Below, one piece after another: positions 47,537 to 59,544 of a stretch of DNA of 64,000 bases. A program made the position numbers and the translations under genes. Origin of the DNA: Saccharina japonica (Eukaryota > Sar > Phaeophyceae > Laminariales > Laminariaceae); the NCBI GenBank assembly GCA_008828725.1, contig MEHQ01000218.1:1-64000 (forward strand). The letters are read 5' to 3'. Under the pieces are notes generated by a model. The model saw only the letters and a program-made list of their open reading frames with translations, did no database searches and was not told the origin of the DNA. Each line of letters begins with the position of its first letter. The first letter of the stretch is position 1.

Positions 47537-48396
47537 GTGCGTGAATCTGTCGTCGAACTATTTCGGAGTTGATCGCCCCCACTCCTGTATCTCGTGTTGT
47601 TGGCGGTTAATCGTTCCTTTTCCGGCAGTAAGGCACACAATTACACACATAAAATACAGATATTTTTAGGTCTGCTGTGAGCAGTCGAAAGGTGTTTTTT
47701 ACCACCGTATTTCGAACCATTTTTTATCTAGACCTGGCAATGAGGTCCATCAACCGATGCGATGTTTCTTCTTCGTGCCTTACCTTGCTCGCCCTCGCCG
47801 ATTCTGCCGGGGGCGGCCTCGGCCGTGCTCGCATTCTGTCCCGGGGTGGTGTGCTGTTTTTTTTTCAAAACACACTGTTCTGATGTCAAGTACCTACTCT
47901 CGTACACATAGAAACACAGCAGTCTTAGTCAAATTATATCAAATCTGGGGTGGGTCAACACATTGGGTGTTAGGAAGGTCGGAGGTTTTAATCCAGGAAA
48001 GCTCTGTTTGAGGGTTTTTGGGTGGATTCATTTCCCTTTTGTTTTTGGCACCACGTATTTGCTACGCTGCTGTTGTTTGTTGTTGACAACGATGCTAGCT
48101 CGTCACGTTTTATATTATCGTATGCATATACTGCTGGTATACGAACGTAAAAGTGATCATATCGATACTAATAATATTGCTGTGATGGTGTGCTATTTTG
48201 TATGAGCAATATAGAACAATAGTATCCAGTTCTACACATGATTTGTTATCGTATATTACTGCTGGATCGTATCCCTCGTAAAGTCTCCTAGATTTACTGC
48301 ATGTGTTCATTGTCTTTTGTATCCAGCTTGGAATTATGTGTGGTTCGAGTAGACGCGAGTATACTTACGTACCCAATAACGTAACTTGAAGTAACG

Positions 48397-48615
48397 CTAC
48401 GTCACAACCATTGTACCGGTCTGAGCTGACGAAAGTAGTGACGTGTCGGCCTTTCGCAAGTAGGTTAACCTTACGTTTTGCAATGAGCAGCTCGTGGGGA
48501 TGCCGCCACATGGCCTCACCCTCACCAGCTTGCCAACAGCAGCAAGCTTAATAACACGAGGACTCTCATCAATCTGAATCTGAACCTGATGCTGCGGTTT
48601 CGCGGTGGACACCCT
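48397..48615 (-). other. Possible exon on the opposite strand
   Basis: On the - strand a frame reading QIQIDESPRVIKLAAVGKL, then RPCGGIPTSCSLQN, ends at a good 5-prime splice site (AAAAC|GTAAGG, about 48473) and is preceded by GATGACGCAG, a possible 3-prime splice site. No family is recognised. It lies inside the proposed intron of the + strand gene, so it may be a pseudogene remnant or chance. Confidence 0.25.
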
Positions 48616-49196
48616 GCGTCATCTCTCAAACCCCAAGAGTCTCCGCATATGGCGTCGTTTTATTAGGAACAAGTAACAATCAGCAGTTAGCAACGGTACG
48701 TTGGAGTAGGCTCAAGAGGAGAGGCGCGATATAACCAGATGGTGTCGCATGCCAACATTTGTTGCTGGTTCGTTGAAACTGATCCCAGTGTTATTTTGTT
48801 ATCTTCGCCCCACCACAAACACGTATTTAATGCACACCCCTTGGCAGTACTGTCGCATTTACGGCCTCGATTTTCCTAGATCCCCGGTCATTACGGGCAT
48901 GCTCGGAGTCGAGGCGGGCGTCAGCCCGCCGTGGTGAATATCCCTTTCTACGGAGGTACGATTTGTTGACCGAATACGCCTCTTTTTTTTTTATAACAAA
49001 TTATTTTCCCCGGGGGCTGCTTTACCCTCCAAACTACACTAATACCCAAGCTCGTCCTGGCGCTTCCCTACCCTACTGAATTGTGAGTCATAAATGACGG
49101 GTTCTTCCACGAATAGAACCCCTGTGTTTCTGACGGTGCACGCCCCAAGCTATTCATACCAACACACTGGATTGAACGTCACCCCTTGTCACACAG

Positions 49197-50093
49197 GTAC
49201 TGGGCTCCACCGTGGCCATGGCTCCGACCGGACTCGTCTTGATGCTCTCGGTCGCCACCATCTTCATGGTCGACAAAGGTTCACGGCTAGGGTTGCCGGG
49301 GTGGTCGGGGGTGCTATCGGTGATTGCCCAATACAGAGCCGACGACACCTACTCCTCGTCGGCGGCAACCGAAGCCGTCCTCGCGGTGAGGCTCGGGCGG
49401 GCGAACTTCGCAAGTGTCAGAGACTTCGCCGCCAGCACAATGCCCACTGTGTGGTACCCTCTCCTTGCCCTTGGGGCTGAAGTCAGTGGCCGGAACGCTG
49501 CCTGGGGCGGCTTCATATGTGCAGCTGCCGTTGTCATCCTCCTGTTCGCTCACGGTCTCAAACTGAGAGGCCGCGGTGTCGACAACCAGCAGCTGTGTGT
49601 GAAGGGGTTCGTGATGGTTATTTCTGTGATTTTTACGCCACTGACGTACAGACTGTGGTTTTACACTGCCTTCACAACCTCGATAAATTTTATGGTTTAT
49701 CGGCTGGCGACCGGCAGCTTTTCCGGCATACCAGACGTCCGGCGCAGGTCAACTCAGGTGTTCTACGGGTGTTTGGTTGTTGGTAGCCTGGTAGAGATCT
49801 CAGTCATCGCGAGCCGCCACGGCTGGGACCCCGCTGCGAGTTCAACGGCCATTAGATTCAGGTGGATAGTCACCGGTCTTGCTTCTCTGTGCGGAGCATA
49901 CGCTTCTGGGGACTCAATTAGAGGGGGTAACGTACTCCACGATCCCAAGCCGTACACGTTGAGCGGGTGGGCACACAGGCACGACGGCAGCAACAGGGCG
50001 TCTAGGTACATCGTTGAGTACGGACTCGGAAAACTGGTTCTCACCGACGGCGATCATGAGCAAAACGACTACTACACGATATGGCGTGGCTGA
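49197..50093 (+). CDS. Downstream exon of a putative multi-pass membrane protein
   Basis: The exon begins after TTGTCACACAG at 49196 and is open in phase 0 for 298 codons to a TGA. Hydrophobic segments are visible at VLGSTVAMAPTGLVLMLSVA, at GGFICAAAVVILLFAHGL, at a double stretch from GFVMVISVIFTPL to FYTAFTTSINFMVY, at VFYGCLVVGSLVEISVIAS and at WIVTGLASLCGAYASG, giving about six membrane spans. The C-terminal tail is hydrophilic, with HRHDGSNRASRYIVEYGLG and GDHEQNDYYTIWRG. There is no similarity to a transporter or channel family that I can name. Together with the upstream exon the protein would be about 547 residues: a 250-residue extramembrane N-terminal part plus a membrane domain. The frame is intact and base composition changes little between the exons, consistent with one gene. 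A GTG at 49212 and an ATG at 49218 are in frame but not needed as starts. Confidence 0.55.
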   Translation, partial: VLGSTVAMAPTGLVLMLSVATIFMVDKGSRLGLPGWSGVLSVIAQYRADDTYSSSAATEAVLAVRLGRANFASVRDFAASTMPTVWYPLLALGAEVSGRNAAWGGFICAAAVVILLFAHGLKLRGRGVDNQQLCVKGFVMVISVIFTPLTYRLWFYTAFTTSINFMVYRLATGSFSGIPDVRRRSTQVFYGCLVVGSLVEISVIASRHGWDPAASSTAIRFRWIVTGLASLCGAYASGDSIRGGNVLHDPKPYTLSGWAHRHDGSNRASRYIVEYGLGKLVLTDGDHEQNDYYTIWRG

Positions 50094-52569
50094 AAAATAA
50101 GCTCTACGTTAGAGATCTACTGTGAACTCGTTACTGCACGAGTTAGACCATTGGCTTAAGTCAGTACGTTTGCCGAGGGACGTGGTTTCCATTCCTTGTT
50201 TGACTCCTTGGTTGCCTACGGGTGCACCAGGTGCACAGTACTACGCCATTTACCGTGGTTCGGGTCGTAGGTGTTTCGGCATTACGCAACCTTGGATATC
50301 CCAGCGTCATTCAGTCGCGTAGTATCCTTCCGACAACCATTGCGGCGGCGGCGGGGGGTATTATGTATTATGTACTGTAGACTGAGCTAATAATCGATGA
50401 GTGGTCGTCAGGGGGCAAACTGGGTTCATCTCCTCGTTCTCGACCATGTATAGCAGGTGTAACCGACTGTCCAGGGCATACACGGACATCAGTGAGCGAT
50501 GAGGGGGGAATATTGAGTTGTGTACGTTCGGAAATAATTGAGACCAATCAGATGAGCGTCAGCCCTGCAGTGGGTCATTCGTACGATTGTGTGGCATGAC
50601 TACAGATTCAGTACTGAAGGAGCACTCCCCTCGAGATAGTCGTAGGTCGCGCTGACGAGCAGCCATCAAAAAAAGCACTTCCAAGCCGTCAAGCCAATGG
50701 TGGGGGGGGGGGGGGTGTTCAGTGGAGAGTGTTTTTTTTTTTCCCCACCCCCGCCCGTGCTTTGGAGGGAGTCAGTGGGGAGGGGGGAGGAGGAGTTTCA
50801 GCAATTCGTGACTTTGCGTGATTCGGGTGCATTTAACGGAGGAAATGTTTTGCTGGTGTGGGCGTGCCACGGGATCTTCAATCGTAGCAGGAGAAGGCGT
50901 GGGGTCGCGGACTGCGCGAAGGGTAGGTCGACCGGTGCATTATGCCGCACGAGCGTGGTCGCAGGGGATGTTACAGGCTGCGACTACCGTAGTGCGACTA
51001 AAGGTCGAGTGGTGCCCAGGGACATGCGCGCGGAGATCGAACAGAGTTGAAAACATCGGCTCGAACGGGGGCACAGATCAAAGCTACTAACTTTAGTCGA
51101 GACGGGGAGCCTAGAATGGGCGAGGGGAGATAAATGGTTGGTGGCGTCTGGTGGCGAGTGTCTTGCTGGTTCGACAACTCGAATACAGGTTGTTTTTAGT
51201 GACGGTTTCGTGTTTGTTTGCGTTTTACGTTCCATGTTTCCTATTCATATATATACTAGGGAATATAAGGCCCTCTCACCCCTACGGCGGTAGGACCAGA
51301 TTGGTGTATGCAGCATATGCAGGTGGTATAGGAGTTATATCAGTGGAGGCTTGTATTTTATAGGAAAATAAGAAGGATGGACATGAATTGTGTAGAAATA
51401 TTAGGAGACAAGGGCGAATTAAGGAGCCCCTTCGGTATTCTGAAAAAAATCGTTTTATGCGGCGGAATAGAAAACATAGGGCTTGCTGCATGTGCTGCTG
51501 TGCGTATGCACATAGTACGAGTAGAGCTTCTTCCCAGTGGCAAATTATGGTGCCCGTCGCGAATTAAAGAAAAACGAAGAGCACAATGTCCTGACAAATC
51601 GTTATCCCCTGTTCTCGCGATCATGCTCGATGTGCTGTTCTGTGCGCTACTCTGTACAGTACGCGTAGTGGTTCCGGGACACTGCTGTTGTTACAAATAC
51701 CAACCGTAAATATATTACCAGAATATAGCACTTTTGAGCAGCAAAGCGCTCACTGCACAGGCAGCTACCACGGCCATACACGGTACACGGGTAGCAGTAG
51801 AAACGTTCAACACTCGTAGTCGGCACCGGTCGTGATATGGAACCGTAGAGCGGCTGTACCCTGGAATCAAAAAGCGCTGTCTGTTTTCGTTTACGCCCAT
51901 TTACGTACAGCACAGGGTTTCCACGATTTTTCGCCGGTGTCGCCCGCGGAATTAAATTAAGCAAAAACGCTGGCCCGGTACATGGAAAATCCGCCGGAAG
52001 CGACCATGCACGATCCTTTGCAATTGGCGGGCAACGACCTCAATAACGCTGGTAACCACCGCCGCTGGACGACCTGTGGCTCGACGATGTGATCCCACTT
52101 ATGTTACTTATGTTACAAGCGATACGCTGTAGAAACTTTGCGAACGATTCAGCTGTTCATGCCGACTCTTGCGCGAGATATTGTTGCTCAATCGGGTGCG
52201 GGTGCGGCGCGTACCTCAAGGCGCAGGGGTCCTCTGAAGCCGAACGTTCGCCCAGACTGCTTATACGTGTGTCAGCGATCAGTTCTCGCTGGGCGCGGTA
52301 TACGCGTGGTATGCGCGTCAGGTTTTGTTTTGGGGGGGGGTGCCGTGGGTGGTAGCCTCTTTGGACCCGGGGTCAGACAAACAGACAGACAGACAGACGG
52401 GTTTGGAGTTTCCGATAGAGAACCCTAGGTTGACACCTAGGGAATGTATCACCCTCGTATTGTAAATGCACCAATCTGGCCCTACGGGGCGGGAGGGTAT
52501 TTTATTATCTAGTATGTTATGCACCTAGAGCAGTGCTAACTTGCAGCTGGGACAAGGCTGGGAGTCATA
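50094..52569. other. No supported gene; simple sequence and small palindromes
   Basis: A poly-G run lies at 50701-50715, then a frame at about 50780-51050 (EEFQQFVTLRDSGAFNGGN, then NRSRRRRGVADCAKGR) ending in TGA that could be a small exon, though two other frames are open there too. At 52376-52400 there is a (CAGA)n tract, and at 52425-52444 a CCCTAGG-TTGACA-CCTAGGG hairpin, just before the Helitron. No promoter or RNA gene is recognised. Confidence 0.35.
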
Positions 52570-55501
52570 TCTATACTATTAAATGCTGCTATTCTGTCTG
52601 TCTGTCTGTCTGTAATTGAGCAGCGCCATCCAGAGCGGCTCAGCCCCACCTTGCCCCATGGCTAGGGAGGCTGGGTGCCACAACCCGCAGAACACTGGGT
52701 CCCATGCCGCGCCGAGCCGTGGCCGTGGCCCAATCCCGACGCAGTTCTGGCAGCCATCTAGCCAGCCTGCCTGCTGACTTCCAATTTTGAATTACTATTC
52801 TGGCAGCTGATTGTTTGCCCAAATCCATGCCAGTGGCTGCTGGTTCTTTCTAGAACATCGGTGCTGAAAAGAGCCACCGAGGTTCCGCCAAACCCGGGGA
52901 GGATAGGCTCCTATCCCCGGATCAGAAATCCCTCCATATCTCTACAACTCCGACCAACCGGGGACCAAAACGGCGATTTCCCGGGTCGACACTGCCCCGC
53001 ACGGTATGGAAACCCCACCACCATCAGTTAGTCACTGATTGGCTGAGGCTCAGGGAGCCAGCGGCATCCGGGGACGATAAGTGCCCATCCCCGGGTCAGA
53101 AATCCTTCCATACATCTACAACTCCAAGGACCCGGGGACGCAAACGGACATCCCCCAGATCGATACCGCCTCACAAGGTGGGGAAACCCCAATACCACGG
53201 GAACATTTACGGTTACCTGACCCTCATAGAGCCAGCGTGCGGCGAGAGTTGCCCCTCGGGGCAACGTCGAAGTCCCGCCGCACCCGGGCATGATAACGTC
53301 CAATCTCCGGGTCATGAATCCTTCCATACATCTACAACTCCAACAACCCGGGGACAAAAACGTACATCTCCCGGGTGGATACCGCCCCGCAAGGTGTGGA
53401 AACCCCACCACCACTGGCTGATTGATGATTTTGCTGGGGCGCTGGGGTTCATACAGCCAGCACGCAGCGAGAGTTGCCCCTCAGGGCAACAGTGGGGTCC
53501 CGCCGCACCCGGGGATGACATGATCCCATCCCCGGGTCAGAAAACCTTCCATAGATCTACAACTCTAACGACCCGGGGACGCAAACGGACACCCCCCAGA
53601 TCGATACCGCCTCACAAGGTGTGGAAACCCCAATACCACGGGAACACTTACGGTTGCCTGACCCTCATAGAGCCAGCGTGCGGCGAGAGTGGCCCCCCGG
53701 GGCAACGTCGAAGTCCCGCCGCATCCGGGGATAATAACGTCTCATCCCCGGGTTATACAACCTTCCATACATCTCCAACGCCAACAACCCGGGGACGAAA
53801 ACGAACATCCCCCGGGTCGATACCGCCCCGCAAGGTGTGGAAACCCCACCACCACTGGCTGACTGCTGACTTGGCTGGGCGCTGGAGTTCATAGAGCCCG
53901 CACGCAGCGAGGGTTGCCCCTAGGGGCAATAGTGAGGTCCCGCCGCACCCGGGGATGATATGATCCCATCTCCGGTTCAGAAATCCTTCCATAAATCTAC
54001 AACTCCAACGACCCGGGGGCGCAAATGGACATCCCCGGGTTCGATACCGCCTCACAATGTGTGGAAACCCCAATACCACGGGAACATTTTCGGTTGCCTG
54101 ACCCTCATAGAGCCAGCGTGCGGCAAGAGTTGCCCCTCGGGGCAACGTCGAAGTCCCGCCGCACCCGGGGATGATAAAATTCCTATCCCCGGGTCATACA
54201 TCCTTCCATACATTTACAACTCCAACAACCCGGGGACGAAAACAGACATCCCCCGGGTCGATACCGCCCCGTAAGGTGTGGAAACCCCACCACTACTGGC
54301 TGATTGCTGATTTTGCTGGGGCGCTGGGGTTCATAGAGCCAGCGCGCAGCGAGAGTTGCCCCTCAGGGCAACAGTGGAGTCCCGCCGCACCCGGGGATGA
54401 TATGATCATATCCCCGGGCCAGCAATACTTCCATACATTTACAACTCCAACGACCCGGGGACGCAAACGGACATCCCCCGGGTCGATACCGCCTCACAAT
54501 GTGTGGAAACCCCAATACCACGCGAACACTTACGGTTGCCTGACCCTCATAGAGTCAGCGTGCGGCGAGAGTGCCCCCCCGGGGCAACATCGAAGTCCCG
54601 CCGCATCCGGAGATGATAATGTCCCATCCCCAGGTTATACAACCTTCCATACATCTACTACTTCAACAACCCGGGGACGAAAACGCACATTCCCCGGGTC
54701 GATACCGCCCCGCAAGGCGTGGAAACCCCACCACCACTGGCTGATTGCTGACTTGGCTGGGGCGCTGGAATTCATGGAGCCAGCACGCAGCGAGGGTTGC
54801 CCCTCGGGGCAGCAGCGAGTTCCCGCCGCACGCGGGGATGATATGATCCCATCTCCGGGTCATAATTCCTTCCACACATCTACAATTCCAACGACCCGGG
54901 GACACAAACGGACATCCCCCGGTTCGATACCACCTCACAAGGTGTGGAAACCCCAACCCCACGTTTTTTTTTGCGGTTGCCTGGCCCTCATAGAGCCAGC
55001 GTGCGGCGAGAGTTGCCCCCCTGGGCAACGTTGAAGCCCCACCGCACCCGGAGATGATAACGTCCCACCTCCGGGTCAGAAATCCTCCCATATATCTACA
55101 ACTCCAACAACCCAGGGACGAAAACGGACATCCCCGGGGTCGATACCGCCCCACAAGGTGTGGAAGCCCCAACCTCACGGACTGATTTTCAGTTTGCTGG
55201 CTCTCATGGAGCCAGCGTGCAGCGCGAGTTGCCCCTCGGGGCAACGGCGAGGTCCCACCGCACCCGGGGATGATAACGTCGCATCCCCGGATCAGAAATC
55301 CTTGCGGACAACTACAACTCCAATAACCCGGGGACGAAAACAGACACCCCCTGGGTCGATATCGCCCCGCATGGTGGTTCTTATTTTCCGGTTCAGAGTG
55401 GTACATCACACGACACTGTTAATGCGAGTACTATGGGTAACGCGAGTACTATGGGTAACGCAAAGCTAGCGCCACGGGCGGAGCCGTGGCCGTACCGCTA
55501 G
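52570..55501 (+). mobile_element. Non-autonomous Helitron, complete ends
   Basis: The 5-prime end is TCTATACTATTAAATGCTGC, preceded by A, matching the TC start and the widespread TCTATACTATT Helitron terminus. The 3-prime end is CGTACCGCTAG followed by T, with CTAG fitting the CTRR rule. A perfect stem GCCACGG-GCGGAG-CCGTGGC (55471-55490) ends seven bases before the CTAG. Insertion between A and T without a target duplication is the Helitron rule and is met here. There is no Rep/helicase gene: the 2.9 kb interior is mostly a tandem array, so the element must depend on an autonomous relative. The intact ends suggest fairly recent movement. A (TCTG)n tract follows the 5-prime end. Confidence 0.85.
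52850..55375 (+). repeat. Dimeric higher-order tandem array inside the Helitron
   Basis: Units centred on TCTACAACTCCAACRACCCG recur at about 52937, 53116, 53332, 53556, 53773, 53995, 54214, 54438, 54655, 54879, 55095 and 55312, spaced 216-224 apart except the first (179). Two types alternate strictly: type A after CCCCAATACCACG (GGAACAYTTACGGTTGCCTG) at 53190, 53628, 54070, 54510 and 54950, and type B with CCACCACCACTGGCTGATTG at 53404, 53846, 54287 and 54727. The repeat thus expands as an A+B dimer of about 440 bp. Every 220-bp unit carries a hairpin GTTGCCCC-TC-GGGGCAAC or a variant, which the left-most 179-bp unit lacks. Confidence 0.9.
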
Positions 55502-57010
55502 TTTAGATTAAAAACAACTACACAAACTGTTCCGTTCTTGTGAACAATTTCTCCAACCAGTTGTTGTCTACTCGGCATAAAAATGAACTCGAGCACACAG
55601 CACCGTGCCTTCTTGTTTGGTTTTTCCTCCACGACAACCTAGTTATGATATCCAACGCAGCATAGATACATCATCTATCCCGTTTTGCTACGGTGGGAGT
55701 ACTAAAAAAGCGGACGTCACGACAGACGACGCGAGTTCACGCGCCGTACAGCACGTGAACTTTCCTTCCGCGCCCGGCCTCCGCGCCCAAGTATCTTTTT
55801 TGGGATTTGATTCGGTGGTATCGTCTTCGTACAACAACAGCAGCAGCACAGCAGCACGCAGCACACAGCAAGATACTCTGAGCTCGTAGGAGGCTTGATT
55901 TAGAGCGCCTTCTCCGCAGCAGCAGCGGTTGCCATTTTGACAGCGAGGAGCCTAGACTTGGAGGCAGGACGACAGCACGGACTTCTTACGCATCTGTGCA
56001 CATAGTATACGCCCACTCGTGGCGCATCGAGGATATATACGATGCTTCATGACGAACGGACACAGAGAACATTAAAAAAACACATGATACCTACTCGTAC
56101 GTACGAGTATTCGTAGCGTGGTTCTCGAGAACACACATGAAATTATCTCAAATACCGACCCATAAGACCATTGCAAGACACCACAGGTGCGACACACGCC
56201 TGCCCCGAGCGTCGGTACAACGCACTTGACCCTAGGGAGAGGCTCAACTGCGCTTTCATTCGCTAGTCTCGTGACTGCGTGGAGGGTGGGTGTCTTCGAT
56301 TTGAACCTCATTATCGAGCCGTTTATATTTCAAATTTCAAAACTCAGAATCAAATTATTTCTTGATTTCGACAGAAAGTGATCCCGCACATATTCTTCAT
56401 CCCGAAGTCGAAGACTTATCTGTTATTTGCTGGCCTTGCCCGGTATGAAGTGGGTCAGTCGTGGGCTGAGTCTATGTCGAGATCGAAGGTCAATCGTCGC
56501 ATGCCCGTCGCGTGCGTGATGCGGGTCTGCGTGCTGTGGTGGGCTTCTTGTGTGCGGGGTAATTCGCCCCTCGCACTGGAATTTTCTGATAAATCTCAAA
56601 CTCGCACTCAAATAAGTGTGCACGCAAACTACATCTTGGTTTCAGATTTCATTAAATGACTTGATTTCAGCTTTCACTTTTTTGTTAGCGAAATTTGAAA
56701 GCCGCGGTAGATTACCTTAGGAATATGACAACACTTGGTTCTTCTATACTCTACTCTGCGTGAGCCGTGCTCGCTGGGTGCGACGATACTACTATTAATA
56801 TTAATATAATAGCTTTTATGTCTACATTGAGGAGCGCTACAGCACCTTGACCCTGTCCGCCTGTCGACGGATCCGTCATGCGCCCGAGATTTAATCAACA
56901 CATTGGAAGCCGAAAATGGCTAAACTGAGACGCATTTCGTGCGAAAAACTTTATTTGGTTGTTTTCGCATCATAAAAACAACGCAAATCCTACAAAATGC
57001 AAGGCTAATT
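55502..57010. other. No convincing gene
   Basis: A 94-codon + strand frame at 55605-55889 ends in a Ser/Gln-rich CAG-repeat tract. Frames at 56187-56660 have no domain. GTACGTACGAG-type simple sequence lies near 56095-56110. Confidence 0.35.
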
Positions 57011-57019
57011 AAGTTACCC

Positions 57020-57112
57020 CCCCCGCCCCCCCTCCGTCTCGAAAGGGATGCGTGGTCAATGGTCAAATGGCTAAGGCAAGCAACAAATGAGTACGCCCCC
57101 TCCCCTCCCCCT
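57020..57112 (+). repeat. Inverted repeat partner of 62593-62700
   Basis: CTCGAAAGGGATGCGTGGTC, CAAATGGCTAAGG and AGCAACAA occur here, and as reverse complement at 62593-62700, where CCCGAAAGGGATGCGTGGAC is followed by CAAATAACTAAGG and AGCAACAA. Both copies end in C-rich (here) or G-rich (there) runs. They could be two dispersed copies, or the ends of a 5.7-kb element. Confidence 0.65.
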
Positions 57113-57836
57113 CCCGTATATAACATAGAGACGGAGAACAAGATAACCAAGACAATCAACACTACACATCAACCAAATGAAGCAGTGTAATTGTATCATT
57201 GCAAACAATCCGCTAACATCAGCCGAGCTATTCAAATTATGAATGCTCGTTTCGATGTACGCCACGCCTAACACCCCCCCAAGTAAACCCAGAAAAATAA
57301 CACATATCTACAAGGCAAGAAGCCGAAACGCACCGACCAGACAAGCAAACGTCTTATAAAGACTTACGATAATTATCTTGCTTGCATCCGTAAAAAAATA
57401 AATCAAACCGCGGGCGTGCAAGACAAACATCGTAGCCCAATCTCCGTCAAGGTCTAAAACAAAGCCTTGGCATCAGACTATATTGCTTCTTCACTGGTAG
57501 ACGGGCTGTGCTCTTGAGACTTCAACGACACATCTTGGTGTCGCCGGAGGCTTCTTGCCCTTTCAGAGTCCGTTGACTCGGGACCTGCTTCAACGACCGT
57601 CTGGAAAATATTAGGCGAGCCCAAAGGAGAGGCACATAGGGGGGCGGGAAGGGATGTAGGGGGGGGGGGGGGGGGGGGGTGGTGCGCGTCAAGGACCGTT
57701 GCAGAAGTAGTGTGTTCCTAGTACAATCGTGCCTCAACTGTATCCATTTTATCGCCCGGACGTCTGAACCACCAATAAAACAGAGTAGTTTTTTCCAAAT
57801 TATTTAACGGGTGGGTGGGAGAGGTTGCAACAAACC
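57113..57836. other. No gene seen
   Basis: AT-rich sequence, then a poly-G run of about 20 at 57659-57680. Short frames only. Confidence 0.35.
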
Positions 57837-58111
57837 ACGGACTGGTGCTACGATAGGGGGGGTACCCACATTTTTACTACCCGGTTTTGGCCACTCGGAC
57901 GAGTGGCTCCGAATCTAACTAAAATTGGATCTAAACATAGTTTGTTCGCGTCACGTAACAAAACCTCAAATCGCGGTGCATATAGAACAACGAAAAAATA
58001 AAAAAAGGTTATGAGTTCAACGCAGTAAGGCAGTCACTCGGCCGAGTGGCTCTGTGCAGGTGAAAACCAAGCACCTATACATGACCCCCCTACCGTAGCT
58101 GTAGTCCACGG
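57837..58111. mobile_element. Possible MITE with 27-bp imperfect ends
   Basis: ACGGACTGGTGCTACGATAGG plus a G run at the left pairs with the reverse complement GTGGACTACAGCTACGGTAGG plus a G run at the right. The interior has two palindromes, GCCACTCGGACGAGTGGC and CACTCGGCCGAGTG. The ends partly resemble the GACGCGTGCTACG MITE family (GTGCTACGATAG) but the interior does not. No target duplication was identified. Confidence 0.5.
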
Positions 58112-59544
58112 CCGTGTTGCTAGTATTTCGCGCATTGGTCCATGAAAGAGCATTCATGCAGTAGAGGTGTACCCTCTTTACCAATTACCCGGGTACTCGC
58201 GAGTACTGTCCATCCCCCATACAATCGTCACGGGTACGAGTAGCACTTGATAGCCGCGTTGTGTTTGCCCCCCCCCCGAGTACTCGTGTACTCGCTGCTG
58301 GAAATGCTGCCGTCCGTCTTACACGGTGAGAAGACCTACACGGGCTGTGACATGCAGCCAGGTCGTTGATGAATCGGCTGGTCAGACTCGCACGTGGGGG
58401 GGGTTCGTTGCTGTTGCCATCCTAACCGCGAGTGCTGCATCCCATCCCGTACGCCGTGAGCTTCGCGTGTTCATAGTCAGGGCGCTGTGTTAACCAGTGC
58501 AAGTGTCCGTTTGAGAAACGTTGTTCCGCACGATGCAAACTTGATCTCTGCTGGAAAAAATGGTTCGAAATTCCGAACTCTTCCCTGAAATGCGGCCGAC
58601 AACCACGTAGAATTCAAAACGTGCGTTTCATCAGTGGTCAGGTCGAGACGACGAGAGAAAAAGGGTCAATAAACTTCATAAGGTTGTATTTTGTAGGGCT
58701 TGTGGATTCCTATTAATAGTAAGGGTATCGAAGTCTTACAGAATTTGCAGATGTTTCAGGTACGGGTATGGAAATCTTGAATGAATGTCGTATCCGTACC
58801 CGCACTCGGGCCCCATAAGAAACCTAGCCTGAATATTACGGGGGGGAATTAAATTAGGCAGCTATTATATCGGTTGTACTTCGTAAGTCTTCGAAGCGCA
58901 TCCCGCCACACAATAAAAGACAATGTTGGTTTTCGTATGGCAGCAGCAGCTAACTATGGTTGTGGTCTGCAGAATTATTTCCAAGGGTAGATGCAGCTTT
59001 CGAAGTAATATGGTTATATATTTCCGATTAGATTTGTATGGTAATATTGATTTGTACGGTAATATTGATATACCTAGTGATAGAGGGTACCCCTCCGAGT
59101 ACTCGCGGGCAACGAGTAGTTGCTAAATGTTAAGAGACAAATACCTGGATATTCGCGAGTACTTGCGGCTAGTTTTGGAGAATACCCAGGTGCTCGTCTA
59201 AGAGCCGGGTGCCCGGAACCCCATTCGAGCTTGTTTGGCCCATAAAAACTTGTATCGAATAGAGGTATTTGTGAACCCAATACTGCCCTGGGAACAAAAT
59301 TTAGGCGGTGTGCCACCCACCGGATTTCCAGGGTGCTTCACCGGGTACTCGAACACTCACGAATACCCGAGTTCTCGCGAGTGTTAGGGTGCCCGCGAGT
59401 GTAATGGCGTCATCCCGGTTCAAAACGTCTACAGAAAACGAACTCCATGTTTACACGATCGTTAAACCAGGGGATGGGCTTAAACCGTCCCCTGTGAATC
59501 CCTAATGTATAGTCATTCCCATTCTTGCTGATTGACTGTACTTC
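58112..59544. other. Palindromic ACTCGCGAGT-rich sequence, no gene seen
   Basis: Copies of GTACTCGCGAGTAC-like palindromes and CGAGTACTCG occur at about 58190, 58275, 59095, 59150 and 59340-59400, with degenerate spacing. AT-rich sequence lies between. No frame has a recognisable domain. Confidence 0.4.

Noticed and set aside
53178-55034. Long + strand frames of 238 and 287 codons
   Set aside because: They lie wholly within the Helitron tandem array and repeat its unit; opposite-strand frames of similar length exist there.
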